Shown here: piece by piece, positions 1 to 11,558 of the stretch
Position numbering within the stretch: position 1 is the first letter of the stretch
How the letters are laid out: every line of letters begins with the position of its first letter
Assembly (NCBI RefSeq): GCF_937616625.2
Contig: NC_065574.1
Span: forward strand, 10,790,501 to 10,854,500
Direction of reading: 5' to 3'
Source of the DNA: Mercurialis annua
Lineage: Eukaryota > Streptophyta > Magnoliopsida > Malpighiales > Euphorbiaceae
DNA length: 64,000 nucleotides
The notes under the pieces: generated by a model
The model's input: the letters and a program-made list of their open reading frames with translations, nothing else
What the model was told of the DNA's origin: nothing
Databases searched by the model: none
Translations under genes and position numbers: made by a program

Positions 1-715
1 GTGAACTATTTTGGTATTTGCCAAAATAACCGGTTAAATCGGATCGAAATTTTAATTTGGAATCCGGTTTGATTATAATTAAATATTTTAATTTTTTTTG
101 TTAAATTGGTTTAATGCTAATATGAAATTTTTGAATTAATTAAACCAAGTGAATTAGCCGAATTTTATTTTAGTGTTATTTTTACAATTGTTTTATGGGA
201 TTTTAAAAGGTATACAAATATATAGAATTATCAAATTTTGGTCTAATTTCAAAAAGGCTATTCGAGATTGATTTTTTTTTTTAAATGATTGAATTTTAGT
301 TTCTTAATAGCCGGTTAATACTTTAGTGAAATTAGATCAGAAAAACTGATGCAAAACTGAAATACGGGCATATTACATAGCAAGTGTGATGTGAACAATT
401 TGATTATTAAAATTAGGGTGATTTGGTCTGTATTCTGATTCATATCATAATTTTTTTTTAAGAGATTATTAAAGTGTCGATTGGTAATCAATATATTAAA
501 CTTCAGTAACTTTTAAAAATTAAATCAATCTCGAATATTCTTTTTGGAATTAGGTCAAAGTTTAATAACCTCCGATATTTTTAACTCGACTTAAATATCA
601 ATTTGTCATAAAAATTTGTATGTAACAATCAATTAACACCAAATTCAATTTTTTAATAGTTAAATGTTAATAAAATCTGATTATTTCTCTAACTTATTGA
701 ACAAACTAATTATTC
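1..715. other. AT-rich upstream DNA, probably MITE-derived
   Basis: No open gene is visible. The stretch is AT-rich and contains phrases such as 'accggttaaatcggatcg' that resemble internal parts of common plant hAT-type MITEs. It may be the left part of the element whose right end lies at 1118-1242. I could not find its left terminus inside the window. Confidence 0.35.
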
Positions 716-1107
716 GGATATTAAACTCTATAGATCATTAGACTTTACTCAAATTACAGAAAGATCACTAAAAAAACTTTTGTTACAAAATGGTCATTGA
801 ACTATACCGTTTACTACAAAAATGTTTATATTGTTACAAAAACAACACTAAATTTTTTGTGAATTATAAAAATGTCACTGGATAATACCTCTTATTATAA
901 AAAGGTCACTAAACTATGTTCCTTTTTGTAATTTTGGCTTGCCACGTAAGTAAAAATGTTGCGTTTTTGCTTAAAACGCAACGTTTTAGATGGCTGGACC
1001 CCTTTGTAATAAAAGGTATAGTTCAATGACCATTTTGTAACAAAAGTTTTTTTAGTGACCTTTCTGTAATTTGAGGAAAGCTTAGTGATCTACAGAGTTT
1101 AATATCC
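716..1107. mobile_element. Mutator-like MITE, 392 bp
   Basis: Two 93-bp arms (716-808 and 1015-1107) are near-perfect reverse complements, both starting GGATATTAAACTC on their own strand. No coding capacity. Imperfect 10-bp direct repeats CTAATTATTC (706-715) and CAAATTATTC (1108-1117) flank it, which fits the 9-11 bp target duplications of Mutator-like elements. A relative of the same length is split by the Helitron at 2037-2364 and 21423-21489. Confidence 0.8.
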
Positions 1108-1117
1108 CAAATTATTC

Positions 1118-1242
1118 CAACGCGGTTATGATTCACTTCGTATATATTTCGGCTACAGTTTGATTAAGATAAATTAGAGAACTTCGGTTTTCATTCGGTT
1201 CGGTTCAGTTATGTGACCAAATCCACCCGTGCACACCCCCTA
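1118..1242. mobile_element. Right end of a hAT-type MITE
   Basis: Read on the minus strand the end begins TAGGGGGTGTGCACGG and continues into CGGTTCGGTTC-like sequence, the usual look of abundant plant hAT-type MITEs. It stops 27 bp upstream of the TATA box of the first SAUR gene. The left end is not identified, and the 716-1107 MITE appears to be inserted within or beside it. Confidence 0.5.
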
Positions 1243-1268
1243 GACTCCACACTCTCCCACTAAAACCC

Positions 1269-1276
1269 TATATAAA
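1269..1276 (+). promoter_or_regulatory. TATA box of the first SAUR gene
   Basis: TATATAAA lies 143 bp upstream of the ATG at 1419. The CATGTG plus GTGGGTCC block shared by the other four SAUR genes is not seen here; MITE sequence begins 27 bp upstream. Confidence 0.7.
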
Positions 1277-1418
1277 GACACACATGAACACAAACAAAAC
1301 CTAACAGCTTCATAATTCAAGAAACTTTCAATAACTTCTATAAAATTTTCACTTGTTCCACAATAAGAATTAAATTTTCAAGACTTAATTTCTACTTCAT
1401 AATTTTTAATTCTCAATC

Positions 1419-1742
1419 ATGGGAATTCGGTTGCTATCCATAGTGTTTCCTAATGTCAGGCAGATGCTGAGAGGGAAGACTGTTCTTGCAAGAAACCATC
1501 ATCAGCAGCAACGCCATCAAAGTTCGGACGTACCAAAAGGACATTTAGCTGTGTATGTTGGAGAGCATCAAGTTATGAGGAGATTTATCGTACCGATATC
1601 GTATTTAAGTCATCCGTCTTTTAAAGATTTGCTTAATCGATCCGAGGAAGAGTTTGGTTTCGATCATCCGATGGGCGGCCTTACGATTCCTTGTAATGAA
1701 GATGATTTTCTTGATCTTACTTCTAAGTTTAATGCTTCTTGA
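1419..1742 (+). CDS. SAUR-family auxin-responsive protein
   Basis: Intronless, 107 aa. SAUR (small auxin up RNA) proteins act at the plasma membrane; the related SAUR19-type proteins inhibit PP2C.D phosphatases, keeping H+-ATPases active and promoting cell expansion. The family core runs from about residue 37 to 104: [12 protein letters not shown], then [15 protein letters not shown], the acidic EEEFGFDHP, and GGLTIPC. The basic N-terminus starts [17 protein letters not shown] and carries an HHQQQRHQ insertion, which makes it about 10 residues longer than the other four copies. The ATG is the first after a good TATA box. It is the most divergent and most distant member of the cluster (29 kb from the next), because the Helitron and other elements lie between. 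Expected to be auxin-, light- or growth-regulated by family; its promoter lacks the block shared by its paralogues. Confidence 0.93.
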   Translation: MGIRLLSIVFPNVRQMLRGKTVLARNHHQQQRHQSSDVPKGHLAVYVGEHQVMRRFIVPISYLSHPSFKDLLNRSEEEFGFDHPMGGLTIPCNEDDFLDLTSKFNAS

Positions 1743-2036
1743 AAGTTAGAAATAGGAAGAAGATGAGAGTAGATTAGTCATTCTCTCAGTAATTTTGTCT
1801 TCTCTTTAATTACTTTTTGTTTAGTACTACAATATTTGTGGTTTGTAGTCACTATGTACATGATTTATAATTCAGAAATAGTAATCTGTTTAGAGAGAAA
1901 AAAATTGTGTAAAATTCATAGTGAGTCTTTTGTAGCGGTTTCACTGAGTTTCTAAATTGATTCTATTATTTGATATGGTATAAGAATTTTTATGACAATC
2001 GACAACCTTATTCAATTAGTTAAAAAAATAATATAT
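1743..2036. other. 3'UTR and flank of the first SAUR gene
   Basis: Holds the likely 3'UTR. It contains GGAAGAAG followed by GTAGATTAG, reminiscent of the DST instability element of SAUR transcripts, but the match is loose. The TGTAAATTTTT plus hairpin block found in three later SAUR genes is absent. Confidence 0.35.
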
Positions 2037-2364
2037 GGTATTAAACTCTATTAGTCATTGAAGTTTCATTAAATTATTATATGAGTATTATAGTTTTCTT
2101 TTGTTTCACTGAAGGTCACTAACTCATTTCGGAAATTCGATGACAACTTATCATTTTGTTTTTGTAGTTACCAAAATTAATACCCTTTCTAAAATAAAAT
2201 GTATAGTTTAATATATTTTTTGAAATAAAATTTGTAGTTCGATCTATTTGAATTTGTATCTGAATTTCTTTTTTGATGAATTTATATCTGAAATTAAAAA
2301 GATAACTTTCCGACTGGTGATCGTCCAGTGAAACAAAATGATAGCTTCGGTAATTATAAGAAAA
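2037..2364. mobile_element. Left part of a MITE split by the Helitron
   Basis: Begins GGTATTAAACTCTATTAGTC, matching the arm of the 716-1107 MITE. The matching right arm is at 21423-21489. Joining 2037-2364 to 21423-21489 gives about 395 bp, close to the 392 bp of the intact relative, so the Helitron landed inside this element. Confidence 0.75.
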
Positions 2365-2375
2365 CTAGGTCGATG

Positions 2376-2392
2376 CCCGCGCGTTGCGCGGG
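2376..2392 (-). repeat. Helitron 3' subterminal hairpin
   Basis: CCCGCGC, loop of 3, GCGCGGG; 11 nt before the CTAG terminus. This GC-rich stem in AT-rich DNA is the termination signal expected for rolling-circle transposition. Confidence 0.92.
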
Positions 2393-3317
2393 TCGGTAAA
2401 TTTTTGTTTTTAAAAAAAAATTGTAATATTATTTGAGTTGTTTTTTACTGTTTAAATATTTGTAAATTTTTTTTTGCAGTATATATTATTTTTTTCGAAC
2501 TTTTATTAACATATTTTATTTAGTTATTTTATTTTTTTGTTTCATTGAACATAAATCGGCAAATGATGGACTATTAAACCGTTAAATTGTAGTATTTTTT
2601 TGCACTTCATCAATGAAAAATAACAAAATGAATATTTTTTTGTACTTCATCATTGAAAAGCAACAATATTATGAGTTTAAATATTGAGAGAATCATATTA
2701 CTTATTGTGAATTCATCTCAACTCAACCATATAAGTAAACATGCATAATACATATCAAATGGTACTTCACATGCATGCATTTCAGAAGCCGTAAAGGTTA
2801 GTAATTTCAAGAATTAGTGCATGTCAATTTGCCGTTTCACTTATCTGCCTTCCCTAAAACTGAAAACCCATTTGAATGAATAAAAACACGGACAAAGCTG
2901 AGCAGGTAGTACCTATGAAAAACAGAACTCTAAATTATTCTCTACTTCCTTTATCATCTATTCTATGTTTGAATGTGAATATGTAATCCATCGACAAGGG
3001 GAAGTAATAATAAATCTCCAATTGCTTTTGCCTTATTCTAATAATTGAAATCTAAAGTTTCAAATTCAAACACATGTATCCAAATCAAATGCATGGCTAG
3101 CATAAACTTGCACACAAATTGTGAGCATATTAATTTTTTTTTTCATTAAAACTCTAATTTTTTTTTGGTAAATTTGCTAGTTCTAGTTGAACTTGCAAAA
3201 TATATGAAATTTGAAGAGTTTTAAAGTTGTTCTAACTGTAATTAACTTGTTTTATAAAAGAATACAAATAAAAGTAGAAAATTGTTTTATTTGTACCGAA
3301 AGATTACATGCAAATTC
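2393..3317. other. Helitron 3' non-coding region
   Basis: AT-rich sequence between the F-box-like gene and the terminal hairpin. It contains a direct near-repeat of 'tttttttgcacttcatca' (about 2597 and 2638). No gene seen. Confidence 0.4.
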
Positions 3318-4058
3318 TTACATGATTCCTGTTTTCAGCTTCATAATTTCAACATCCAAAGCACATAAAATACATGTTAAATCAAATTGTTTTTCATAGT
3401 GTACCGTCATCCAATTTTTATCCCAATGTCCATCTTCTCTGCAGTTGCATTTGATGGCTAAACGTACATGGCGCAAATGTTTGTACTTAATTAACTGACG
3501 AAGACCGTCTCGGAAGTTTGGAATCTCGATTTTTTTTGAAGTATTATCAAATATTTTTTTGAATATGTTGACTCCTTTGTGTGAGGGTCCAAGCGACATG
3601 GCTATGGCATAAGTATATAGCGATTGAGGATTTGCAGTTGATGTCGCTTGTTTAAGTAGCTTCAATCCTTCTCGTTTATTTGTTGACGAAAACATTAATT
3701 TTGTTCCGAGTATATACTCCGCACTCTTATTTTTCGCCGCTAGAAGACGACAAAGGAAATTTGTTGTTGTTTTTGTCATTTTCAAAAATTTCAGATAAGA
3801 GTTTGAAAGATCGATCTCTTTCAACACATGATCTTCATTACCCAATAAATAGAAACCTTTTGAGCTGTAATATGTTTGTGAAACAATAAGAAATAAGCAA
3901 AAAATGCATTGTACTAAATAAATAAGTAAATTTATAAGTCATTCATACCTGATCGTCATCGTAATGTATGCATGGAAATTAGTTTTTGCCAACATTATAA
4001 GAATTAACGTAATAATGTCATTGGGTAGTTGCTGAATTGCATATTTGGTGGTTTTCAT
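3318..4058 (-). CDS. F-box-like protein carried by the Helitron
   Basis: Two-exon model: exon 1 4058-3949 (from the ATG of MKTTKYAIQQLPND) and exon 2 3864-3318, joined in frame to 218 aa. An F-box-like start (LPNDIITLILIMLAKTN, residues about 10-26) is followed by LLAAKNKS and a repeat-like region with EYILGTKLMF and NPQSLYTYAIAMS. The C-terminus has spaced cysteines (CNCREDGHWD, CILCALD). This arrangement resembles the plant family of At1g67623/At2g35280-like F-box proteins. Such proteins would recruit targets to an SCF ubiquitin ligase, but no target can be inferred. It is not part of the usual Helitron gene set, so I read it as a captured host gene or long-resident cargo. An upstream in-frame ATG at 4169 would add 37 residues, but the F-box spacing favours 4058. 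Confidence 0.65.
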
Positions 4059-6203
4059 GTTGATATTTTGTAACTTTTTGTTAGGATATTTTATTGTTGT
4101 GATACCATAACGTGTTTTATATACAATGTATTTATATATGGATATTGTGCATTGTTGATTATTCATCAATTAGCCATAAATATAAATTATGAGTGCTAAT
4201 TATTTTGAGGTTATTGATTGTGATTTAATTTTATTATGGCCTTTGAGTTTCTTTTTGAAAAATATTGTAAAAATTGTGTCTGTGATGCTTTGTGTGTTTT
4301 TTTCTATTGTTTAATGATAGTTTAATATTTATTCTATCTGGCTTTTTTTTATAATTTTGTTTTGAATTGATTAAATTAGTAAAATATTTTACATGTCATT
4401 TTTTAGTGATTTTATATTAAACTGAGAAAGTAACCCAAAAGTTAAATGACGGTGTGGATGTTATGATATCTAGTTCATGCAATTGATTATATCCTAACCA
4501 ACCTTATTAAATTAAATGTGCACAAATGAAAAGACATATAGGATGTAAACTTCTAAACCCGATACTACATTAAGTGAATATGAGTTTCCATTTGTTTTTT
4601 TGTAAATGATAGTACTACGAAAACCAATTAGAAGGTGTTAATTATTTTATTTAATAAAAAAATTATCAGAAATTTATTTTTGATCCAGGAGTTACCTGAT
4701 AATTTAATGGCCGTTTTGATTTTGGATGTTGAGTGGGCAACTTCTTAGGAGTTTGTTGTAATATTTTTACATGAGCCAGTAAATATTTGTAGAGTTTAAT
4801 TTACTTGTATTAACACATTAAATGTCCTTTTATATTAATTTTTCGAAGGAATATGATTGATTTGCTCAATATTAATAATTGAAACCGTAAGTTATTATCC
4901 CCATTTTGTTTATTTGACTAAGTTACAAACACAATGAACTTTTTTTGATTTTATGTAATTTAAAGACAAAATAAATCAGAGAAGCTGATGAATTTTTATA
5001 GTTTGTGGGTTTTAACTTTTACAGATTATTGGGTGATTTTCTTTATTTGTTTTTTTGGCTACTGATTTTTTTGTTTGTTGCACAATTAAGTTTGAAGACC
5101 CACTATGAGATGAAACGTAACATTTAAGAGATTTAATGAGCATGGCTTGATGATGACAGCATGTCAATTTGTGAAGATGAACTGAAAATAATTTTTAAGA
5201 GAGCTTATGAGTTTAAGGAGTCCATGTAAATGAAATTTTATAGCACATAATCACATTTATTAGTTATGGAATCTGAAAGTTTTTTCAAAATTTATAAATA
5301 AATTTAATTATTTTATATCAATATTTTATGAAATTTCATTCACATTAATAAATTTTATTATTAAAATTTTAAAAATTATTTTTAAAGTTGTTAAAAATTG
5401 TTCATATATATACATCAATAAACACAATTGTAACAAACATAAAATGGAAATAAGATTCTAGCTAGGAAGGATGTAACGTATTTATTTATGAAGTAAAAAT
5501 CTTATAAATTTTTGTTTTTATTTTAAAATGTACATTCATCTTCTTACTAAATAACTATAATGTTTTAAACTCATTTAAAGTATATATGTTTATTTTCTAA
5601 ACAAATATAGGTCTTCATCTTAATAAAATCTTTTTAAATATTTTGGTAAACTAAAACTAATAATTTTAAGTTTGAAACTATTTAACAATTAAAAAGAATG
5701 TTTATATTTATAGTTTTTAATGTATTTTTATAAATGAATGACTATCTCTAGACGTACAATTTTTCTTTTTTAGATTAGGAATTACAGATTTATTTTTGTA
5801 ATCCTTATAGTCATTTAAAGTAATGTGTACAATTTATACTCGAATTTAATTATAAATTCACCTATTTTGATACATTATTTTTAATACTTGCTCTGCTATT
5901 ATATACAATGTTATTATACCACCTAAATTCATATTCTTTTCTATGTTGAGTCTTTTTAGCTATCATATATGTCCATAAACAAACTCTCACATTGATAGCC
6001 TTATAAGTTAATATGATGACATATTTGTTAAATCAGATTATAAATCTAAACAAAACTTAAGTGCTTAACATTAATCAACAGTTTTGTTAACACAAAAATA
6101 ATACACTTTGTAAATAAATCACTATGACAAACGAAAACCATGCAAATATAATATAGAACACATGTAAAATGTAATTTCCTAATAAAAAATTTGAATTTGT
6201 TGT
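4059..6203. other. Spacer between the F-box-like and RPA-like genes
   Basis: AT-rich. The part at about 4700-5780 is a decayed duplicate of 8815-9730 upstream of the RPA-like gene: shared phrases include 'ttaagagagttaatgag'-type blocks, 'catatatatacatca', 'catcttcttactaaa' and 'taaactaaaactaataa' in the same order. No other gene seen. Confidence 0.5.
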
Positions 6204-8672
6204 TTATTTGTCTTCTTCACTATTATCAGTAATTGTTTGGGAGAATTTCCTGACTTTTTTGATTCTTCTGTTTTTCTTGGAAGTTGCTTTTTCCTTGAAT
6301 TTTTGTAATGTTTGATCATCCTCTGAGCTTGTTGCATCTTCTTTGATAACATCCTGTATTTAAATATAAATGATGTTATTATGAAAATGTAATTATTGTA
6401 CGTATTATTGTAAATGAATAATGGAATTTTTTAATTTTTACATGTGATGTTTCAATTTCTTTTTTGATCAATTTTCTTTTTGGTGTCTTCTTTTGTTTTT
6501 GGATTGTAGCATTCTCTGTGACACTTTCTTCTATTGATACGCTTGTTGTCTGCTCATCCGTCATTTTTTCTTCATGTTCTTCCAAATTGAGATTATCCCT
6601 TAAATCTTGAACCCTAATGACATCCTCTTTTTCTTTTTTAATGTTATCCTATATAGAAAAAAGCAAATTAATTAATATGACTAATAGAAATGAATGAACA
6701 ATGAGTTTTTTTATTAATTAAAATTTGAAGATTACCTTTCTTTCAATGTAATTGTCGGTGTCCTTGTTTGCTGTGTGGTCTGGATTGAATATTTTTGAAA
6801 TTGAATAATTTTCCAAACCTTGTTTGAGGTTGTAATCATTGACCTTTATTTTGAAGATAAACTTTTTTCCGCACAAATTGTTGATTAAATTTGGTACTTC
6901 AAAATTTCCGAAACCTTGTTTTTGCATTAGCAATGTTGCATTGACATGTAGTAAATGTTCTGCTTCTTTATCGAAAAGTACAAAACTTGTAGTTCCTGTT
7001 ATGTCTGATACTTGAAGATGTATTTTGTACCTGTTAATTTAGTAGAATAATTATTATATATTAGTAAATTTTATACATATATTTAATAATAAGTAGAAAT
7101 ATTATCACCTGGAGATGGGGTAAGCACATGCTTTGTTGCAAGTATTACATATTTGACTTCCATCTTCTATTGCTAGTTTTTTATTGCAAGAATTGCAAGA
7201 AGTATAATGCCAACCAAATGTTGAATTAATGGCATCAATTGTTGCCATGACAGTATATTGATGTTCCTATATTAAAACATGTAAACAAAATTAGTTTTTT
7301 TTTTTTTTAAATTTGTAAAACTGAATATATTTGAATGAAACCTGAGCTTTCGGTTGCCATTGTAGCTGTAAAATTTCTGCTATTGTTTTCCTATTAGCAA
7401 GCATTTGTTCTTCAATTGGAATGATAGAAGCTGTTGCTGTAGGAGTAACTTTGATAATTTCTTCTTGTTGTGGCATTCTATTGTATATAATTGTTAAAAT
7501 TAAATCCACTGTACTATTAAGAAAAAAAAATTGAATAATGAAATAATTGAATAGGTACCTGCATCTTATTTTGTCGACCTCTGGAATTTGCAGATTGACA
7601 TATATTTTGGTGGCACTTGTTGATGATAAGGAGTATTGACCTGCATTGTCAATTAGAATTATCCACATTAGTGCCATGGTAATTTTTTATGCTATATATA
7701 ATTTGTAATATTTTTTTTATTTTGCAGAAGTACCCATAAACTTTTTAATTGTAGTAGATGTAACTACAATTATGAAAGGACCCGACTTGCTGTTTACTAC
7801 ATCCCAATCAAAATTTGTTGCTATTGTTCCCCAAAACGTGATGCGAACTTTCTCTATTCTGTATACGCATTAGACATGTTATCAAATAAAATACATGAAT
7901 GAAGAAAAAAATATGAGATGAAATTGGAGTTTGAATTTTGAATTTTTTAAAAAGTAAAATATACTTACTTATCCACGAGTATGCAAATTTCCCTTTTAGT
8001 AGTAGTTCTTCCTCTAGCTATTGTTTCTTGTAACTCAGTAATAGAGATCAAAGACCCTATAACATCTGTTCATTATGGGTAAAGATTAATTAAATAATAT
8101 GAATTGAAAAATCTATGCATTGAGGATGTGATTAGTTTGGTGATAATTTACTTAAGTTTCTTTTTTAATGTTTACCTGTTAGAAATGTGTTTTGATTCAA
8201 TCTGGATTCCAATAATTGTGTACTTGCGAAATGGAATCGATTGATTGGAATCGTTGAATGATGATCTTGAACCTTCTTAACAGTAGTAGTGAGTAAAAAA
8301 AATAGTTTGATAGAATTTTGGACTGGTCGGTAGTCTCCCGAAACGGTACATGTCTTGACGTTCTTAAAAACATAAATATTCCCTTCTTCTATAAGAGGTT
8401 TGAATTTGTAAATTTGATTTTTTCTGACAGTAGCTTGAATAGTATTGGCCTATAATGAAAATTTATGCAAATATTAAGCAAGTGAAATTAATATTAAAGA
8501 AATATAATTATAAAATTACCTCTTCATCTATTAGGATCATGTCAAAACTTATAGTTTCATTATCCAATTTGACATTCATGGAGTCCCATATCCGTGCAAC
8601 TCGAACCTTGATCATCCATTCATCTCCTGTTGAAGTTAAATGTTTTAGAAGTGATAAATTATGAGTAGACAT
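6204..8672 (-). CDS. RPA1-like single-stranded DNA-binding protein
   Basis: Ten-exon model, all GT-AG, giving 558 aa: 8672-8520, 8449-8176, 8065-7969, 7858-7734, 7640-7559, 7477-7342, 7266-7109, 7030-6736, 6648-6442 and 6353-6204. It starts MSTHNLSLLKHL and shows the RPA 70-kDa subunit layout. The first OB fold has WMIKVRVARIWD, and a DUF223-type segment has IQATVRKNQIYKFKPL. The second OB fold has VRITFWGTIA and YSLSSTSATKIYVNLQIPEV. The zinc-binding C-terminal OB fold has HYTSCNSC ... CNTCNKAC, then RYKIHLQVSDITGTTSFVLF. A lysine-rich tail ends the protein. RPA coats single-stranded DNA in replication and repair; Helitron-borne copies are thought to protect the displaced strand. The gene has no stop or frameshift under this model. 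Exon borders are inferred from splice signals and family fit. Confidence 0.85.
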
Positions 8673-8814
8673 TGTAATTTTGTGTTTTTAAGTATCTTAG
8701 ATTATATTATTTGTTGATATTTATAGGGTGTAAGTTGTACAAGTTTTAATTATTTAGTTTTATAGAATAATTGTTAATTGTTAATTTTTTTTTTATGTTT
8801 AGGTGAGAAATTTA

Positions 8815-9730
8815 ATGTTATATTAATTTTGGGAGTGTAGTGGGCTTTTTTCTAGGAGTGTGCTGTAAAACATAAAACGTAATAATAAGTGGAAGGAATA
8901 TGATAGGTTTAAAGACAAACACAATGATGTATTTTGTAAGTTGATAAAAAATGTGAAGACAAAATAAATAATTGAAATTAATCTTTGCGGGTTTAAACTT
9001 CTACAGATTATTGGGTAATATTATTTAGTTTGTTTGTTTTTGGATACCAAATTAATTGTTTGTTGCATCGTTCATTTTGAAGAGCAAACAAATGGTTTTA
9101 TGTTGGCAATATGTTTAAAAAGATGAGATGAAAAAGAATGTTTAAGAGAGTTAATGAATATGTTTTTACGTTGAGAGTTTGTTAATTTGAGAAGATAAAA
9201 TGAAAATGTTATTTAAGAGAGTTAATGAGTTTGATGAGTCAATATAAATAAAATGTTATAATATATTAATAATATTTATTATTACTGAATTTGAAAAGTT
9301 TTTCTAAATTTTAAATTTAATTTGATTGTATTATATTAATATATTATAAAATTTCATTTATCTTTATAAAATTAATTATTTTAATTTAAAAAGATATATT
9401 AGAAGTTTTTTTTAAATTGTACATATATATACATCATGCATAAAAACATTATAGTTAAAAAAACTGAGATTCTAGAGAGCATGCTATATTTAATGCTATG
9501 TACCTTCATCTTCTTACTAAAATACTATAAGGTTTTAATCTGATTAAATATAACAGTTTAAATTAAAATTCAATTACTTCTTATATAAATTACAGTAAAC
9601 TAAAACTAATAATTTAAAGTTTTAAACCAGGCAACTATGAAAAAAAATGTTTCTATTTATATTTGTTTGTGTATTTTTATAACAATATTCTTATCTAAAT
9701 ATACAATTTATATTTAAAAAATTTAGATTA
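8815..9730. repeat. Upstream segment duplicated at 4700-5780
   Basis: Same order of landmarks as 4700-5780: GTGGGC...CTAGGAGTGTG, AAGGAATATGAT, ATTATTGGGT, TTAAGAGAGTTAATGAG, CATATATATACATCA, CATCTTCTTACTAAA, TAAACTAAAACTAATAA. The copies are clearly diverged, so the duplication is old relative to the insertion. Confidence 0.6.
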
Positions 9731-9945
9731 GATAGAAAAGAGTTTATAATTTTTTTTTTAATTTTCTTTGACAGTCAATATATATCTCTGAAGAATTAAT
9801 TTTAAAATATTCCTGATCATTTCAACTAACTTGTAATATTTGGGGTACTGGCAAAACAAATAGTAGCGTTTTACCTTTTTACTGATTTAAGTCTAATATT
9901 TTAAATTTTTATTTTGTAGTTCAATATTTTTTGAAGATTTTTTTA

Positions 9946-10621
9946 AGGGAGTGGCTCCCCTCAAGTCCTCAATTCCTCCATTTCCCTCCATTCCACCGTT
10001 AGATAAATGACACCACATTACAATTTATCCAACGGTTATATTTTATTTAGTGATTTAAGATTAGAAAATTACTAATTTGCATTTCCAATCCCTATCAAAT
10101 TAAGCGCCAAAATAATTTTTTTTTGTGTGCCAAAGTTCGGATCAAGATAAAGAATTGATTTTTTTAATTTTGGCTTCCTGTTGTTTCATACCCAAAGCGT
10201 AGATTTGCTTTACATGTTCTTCTTGAAAAGCTAATTTTTGAAATTTTAGTCTGTCGTGCAATTAATTGAATTGCATGTTTAGATGTTTTAAATTATTATT
10301 TTTTTCTATTTTTCTTCAAAAGCTAATCTTTATCAAAATTTTGTTATTAGTATTCTCAATTCTGTAACAAATTTATATGAATTTTATGTTCAATTTTTAC
10401 AGTTAGTGTGCTGGGTTCGTATAATTTTTTTTTATGAAGACGAAAATGTGTATTACCACTTTTTGATCTTAGGTTAATAAGAGAGATTTGTAGAAGTTTC
10501 AGAAAAAAGAAATGACTAAATAAAATAAAAACCGTTGGATAAATTTTAATGTGGTGTCATATATCTAACGGTGGAATGGAGGGAAATGGAGGAATTGAGA
10601 ACTTGAGGGGAGCCACTCCCT
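9946..10621. mobile_element. PIF/Harbinger-like MITE inside the Helitron, 676 bp
   Basis: Arms of about 110 bp (9946-10057 and 10510-10621) are reverse complements, starting AGGGAGTGGCTCCCCTCAAG. Flanks are TTA (9943-9945) and TTA (10622-10624), the 3-bp TWA duplication of PIF/Harbinger elements. No ORF. It must have inserted after this Helitron lineage formed. Confidence 0.8.
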
Positions 10622-10849
10622 TTATGTTATTATCATATTTAATCGTAACATTTCAATTGTGCAAATTAAATCTAAACGTTTTGCGGTTTTGCACTATATA
10701 GCATTAAAAAGCTGACAAAATGACCGAAATTCGAAAAGGCTACTAAATGAAAAAATAAAAAAGGTTAGAATTTGTTTCGTAACGTTTAAAACGTTAGAAT
10801 TAAATCACTAAAAATAAAATGTTAGAATTTATTTCGCCAATAGCCCTAA

Positions 10850-11425
10850 AATTTATACTTTGTAAATTTTGCAGTCAGAATTTTTATCACATCACTACTA
10901 TAAATTTTCCATACTATGAGCTATTTTTATAATGATATGTCCATACACATCAACTAATTAAAATTTAATTTAGGTTGAAACTTCAATAAAAAATATTGCA
11001 TAGTCAGATTTTTAATTTACAACATTGTAAAAAATCTATATTATTATTTAATTTCAGTCATCGACCTATTGTTTATAGAACAATCTAAATCTTTAATTTT
11101 GTTTTACCATCAATATGTATTATTAAAGAGTTTTATTTGTAAATCTTCATCATCATTTTAACTAATGTGTAAAATTTATAATTTATAATTTAATATAATT
11201 AGAAATACACTTTATTTTTTTAATTATTATATTTCAATGTTAGCTGTTTTTATAATGATATGTCCATAAATTATATAGCACATTAACTAATTAAAGTATC
11301 ATTTTAAGTTAAAATTTCAATATAAAATATATTGTATATTCAGAATTTTAATTAAAAACACTGTCTAAAATCTCTCTATATATAATTATTTGTATCAACC
11401 CGTAGTTTATACAACAATCTGAAAT
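10850..11425. repeat. Degenerate direct repeats in Helitron spacer
   Basis: About 10918-11095 and 11243-11425 share 'tttttataatgatatgtcca', 'catcaactaattaaa'/'cattaactaattaaa', and the sequence leading to 'tttatacaacaatct'/'tttatagaacaatct'. A weaker relative occurs at 5940-6000. Confidence 0.55.
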
Positions 11426-11558
11426 GAAAGCCTAATAATAGCCGTATAATAATCTTTAAACAAACACATATTATATTTGTACCTACAACAATCTGAAATT
11501 AAAGCCTGATAATAGCCGTATAATAATCTTTAAACAAACACATATTATATTTGTACCT
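11411..11558. repeat. Tandem duplication, 74 bp x 2
   Basis: 11411-11484 and 11485-11558 are nearly identical (two or three substitutions). Their low divergence indicates a recent event within the Helitron. Confidence 0.9.
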
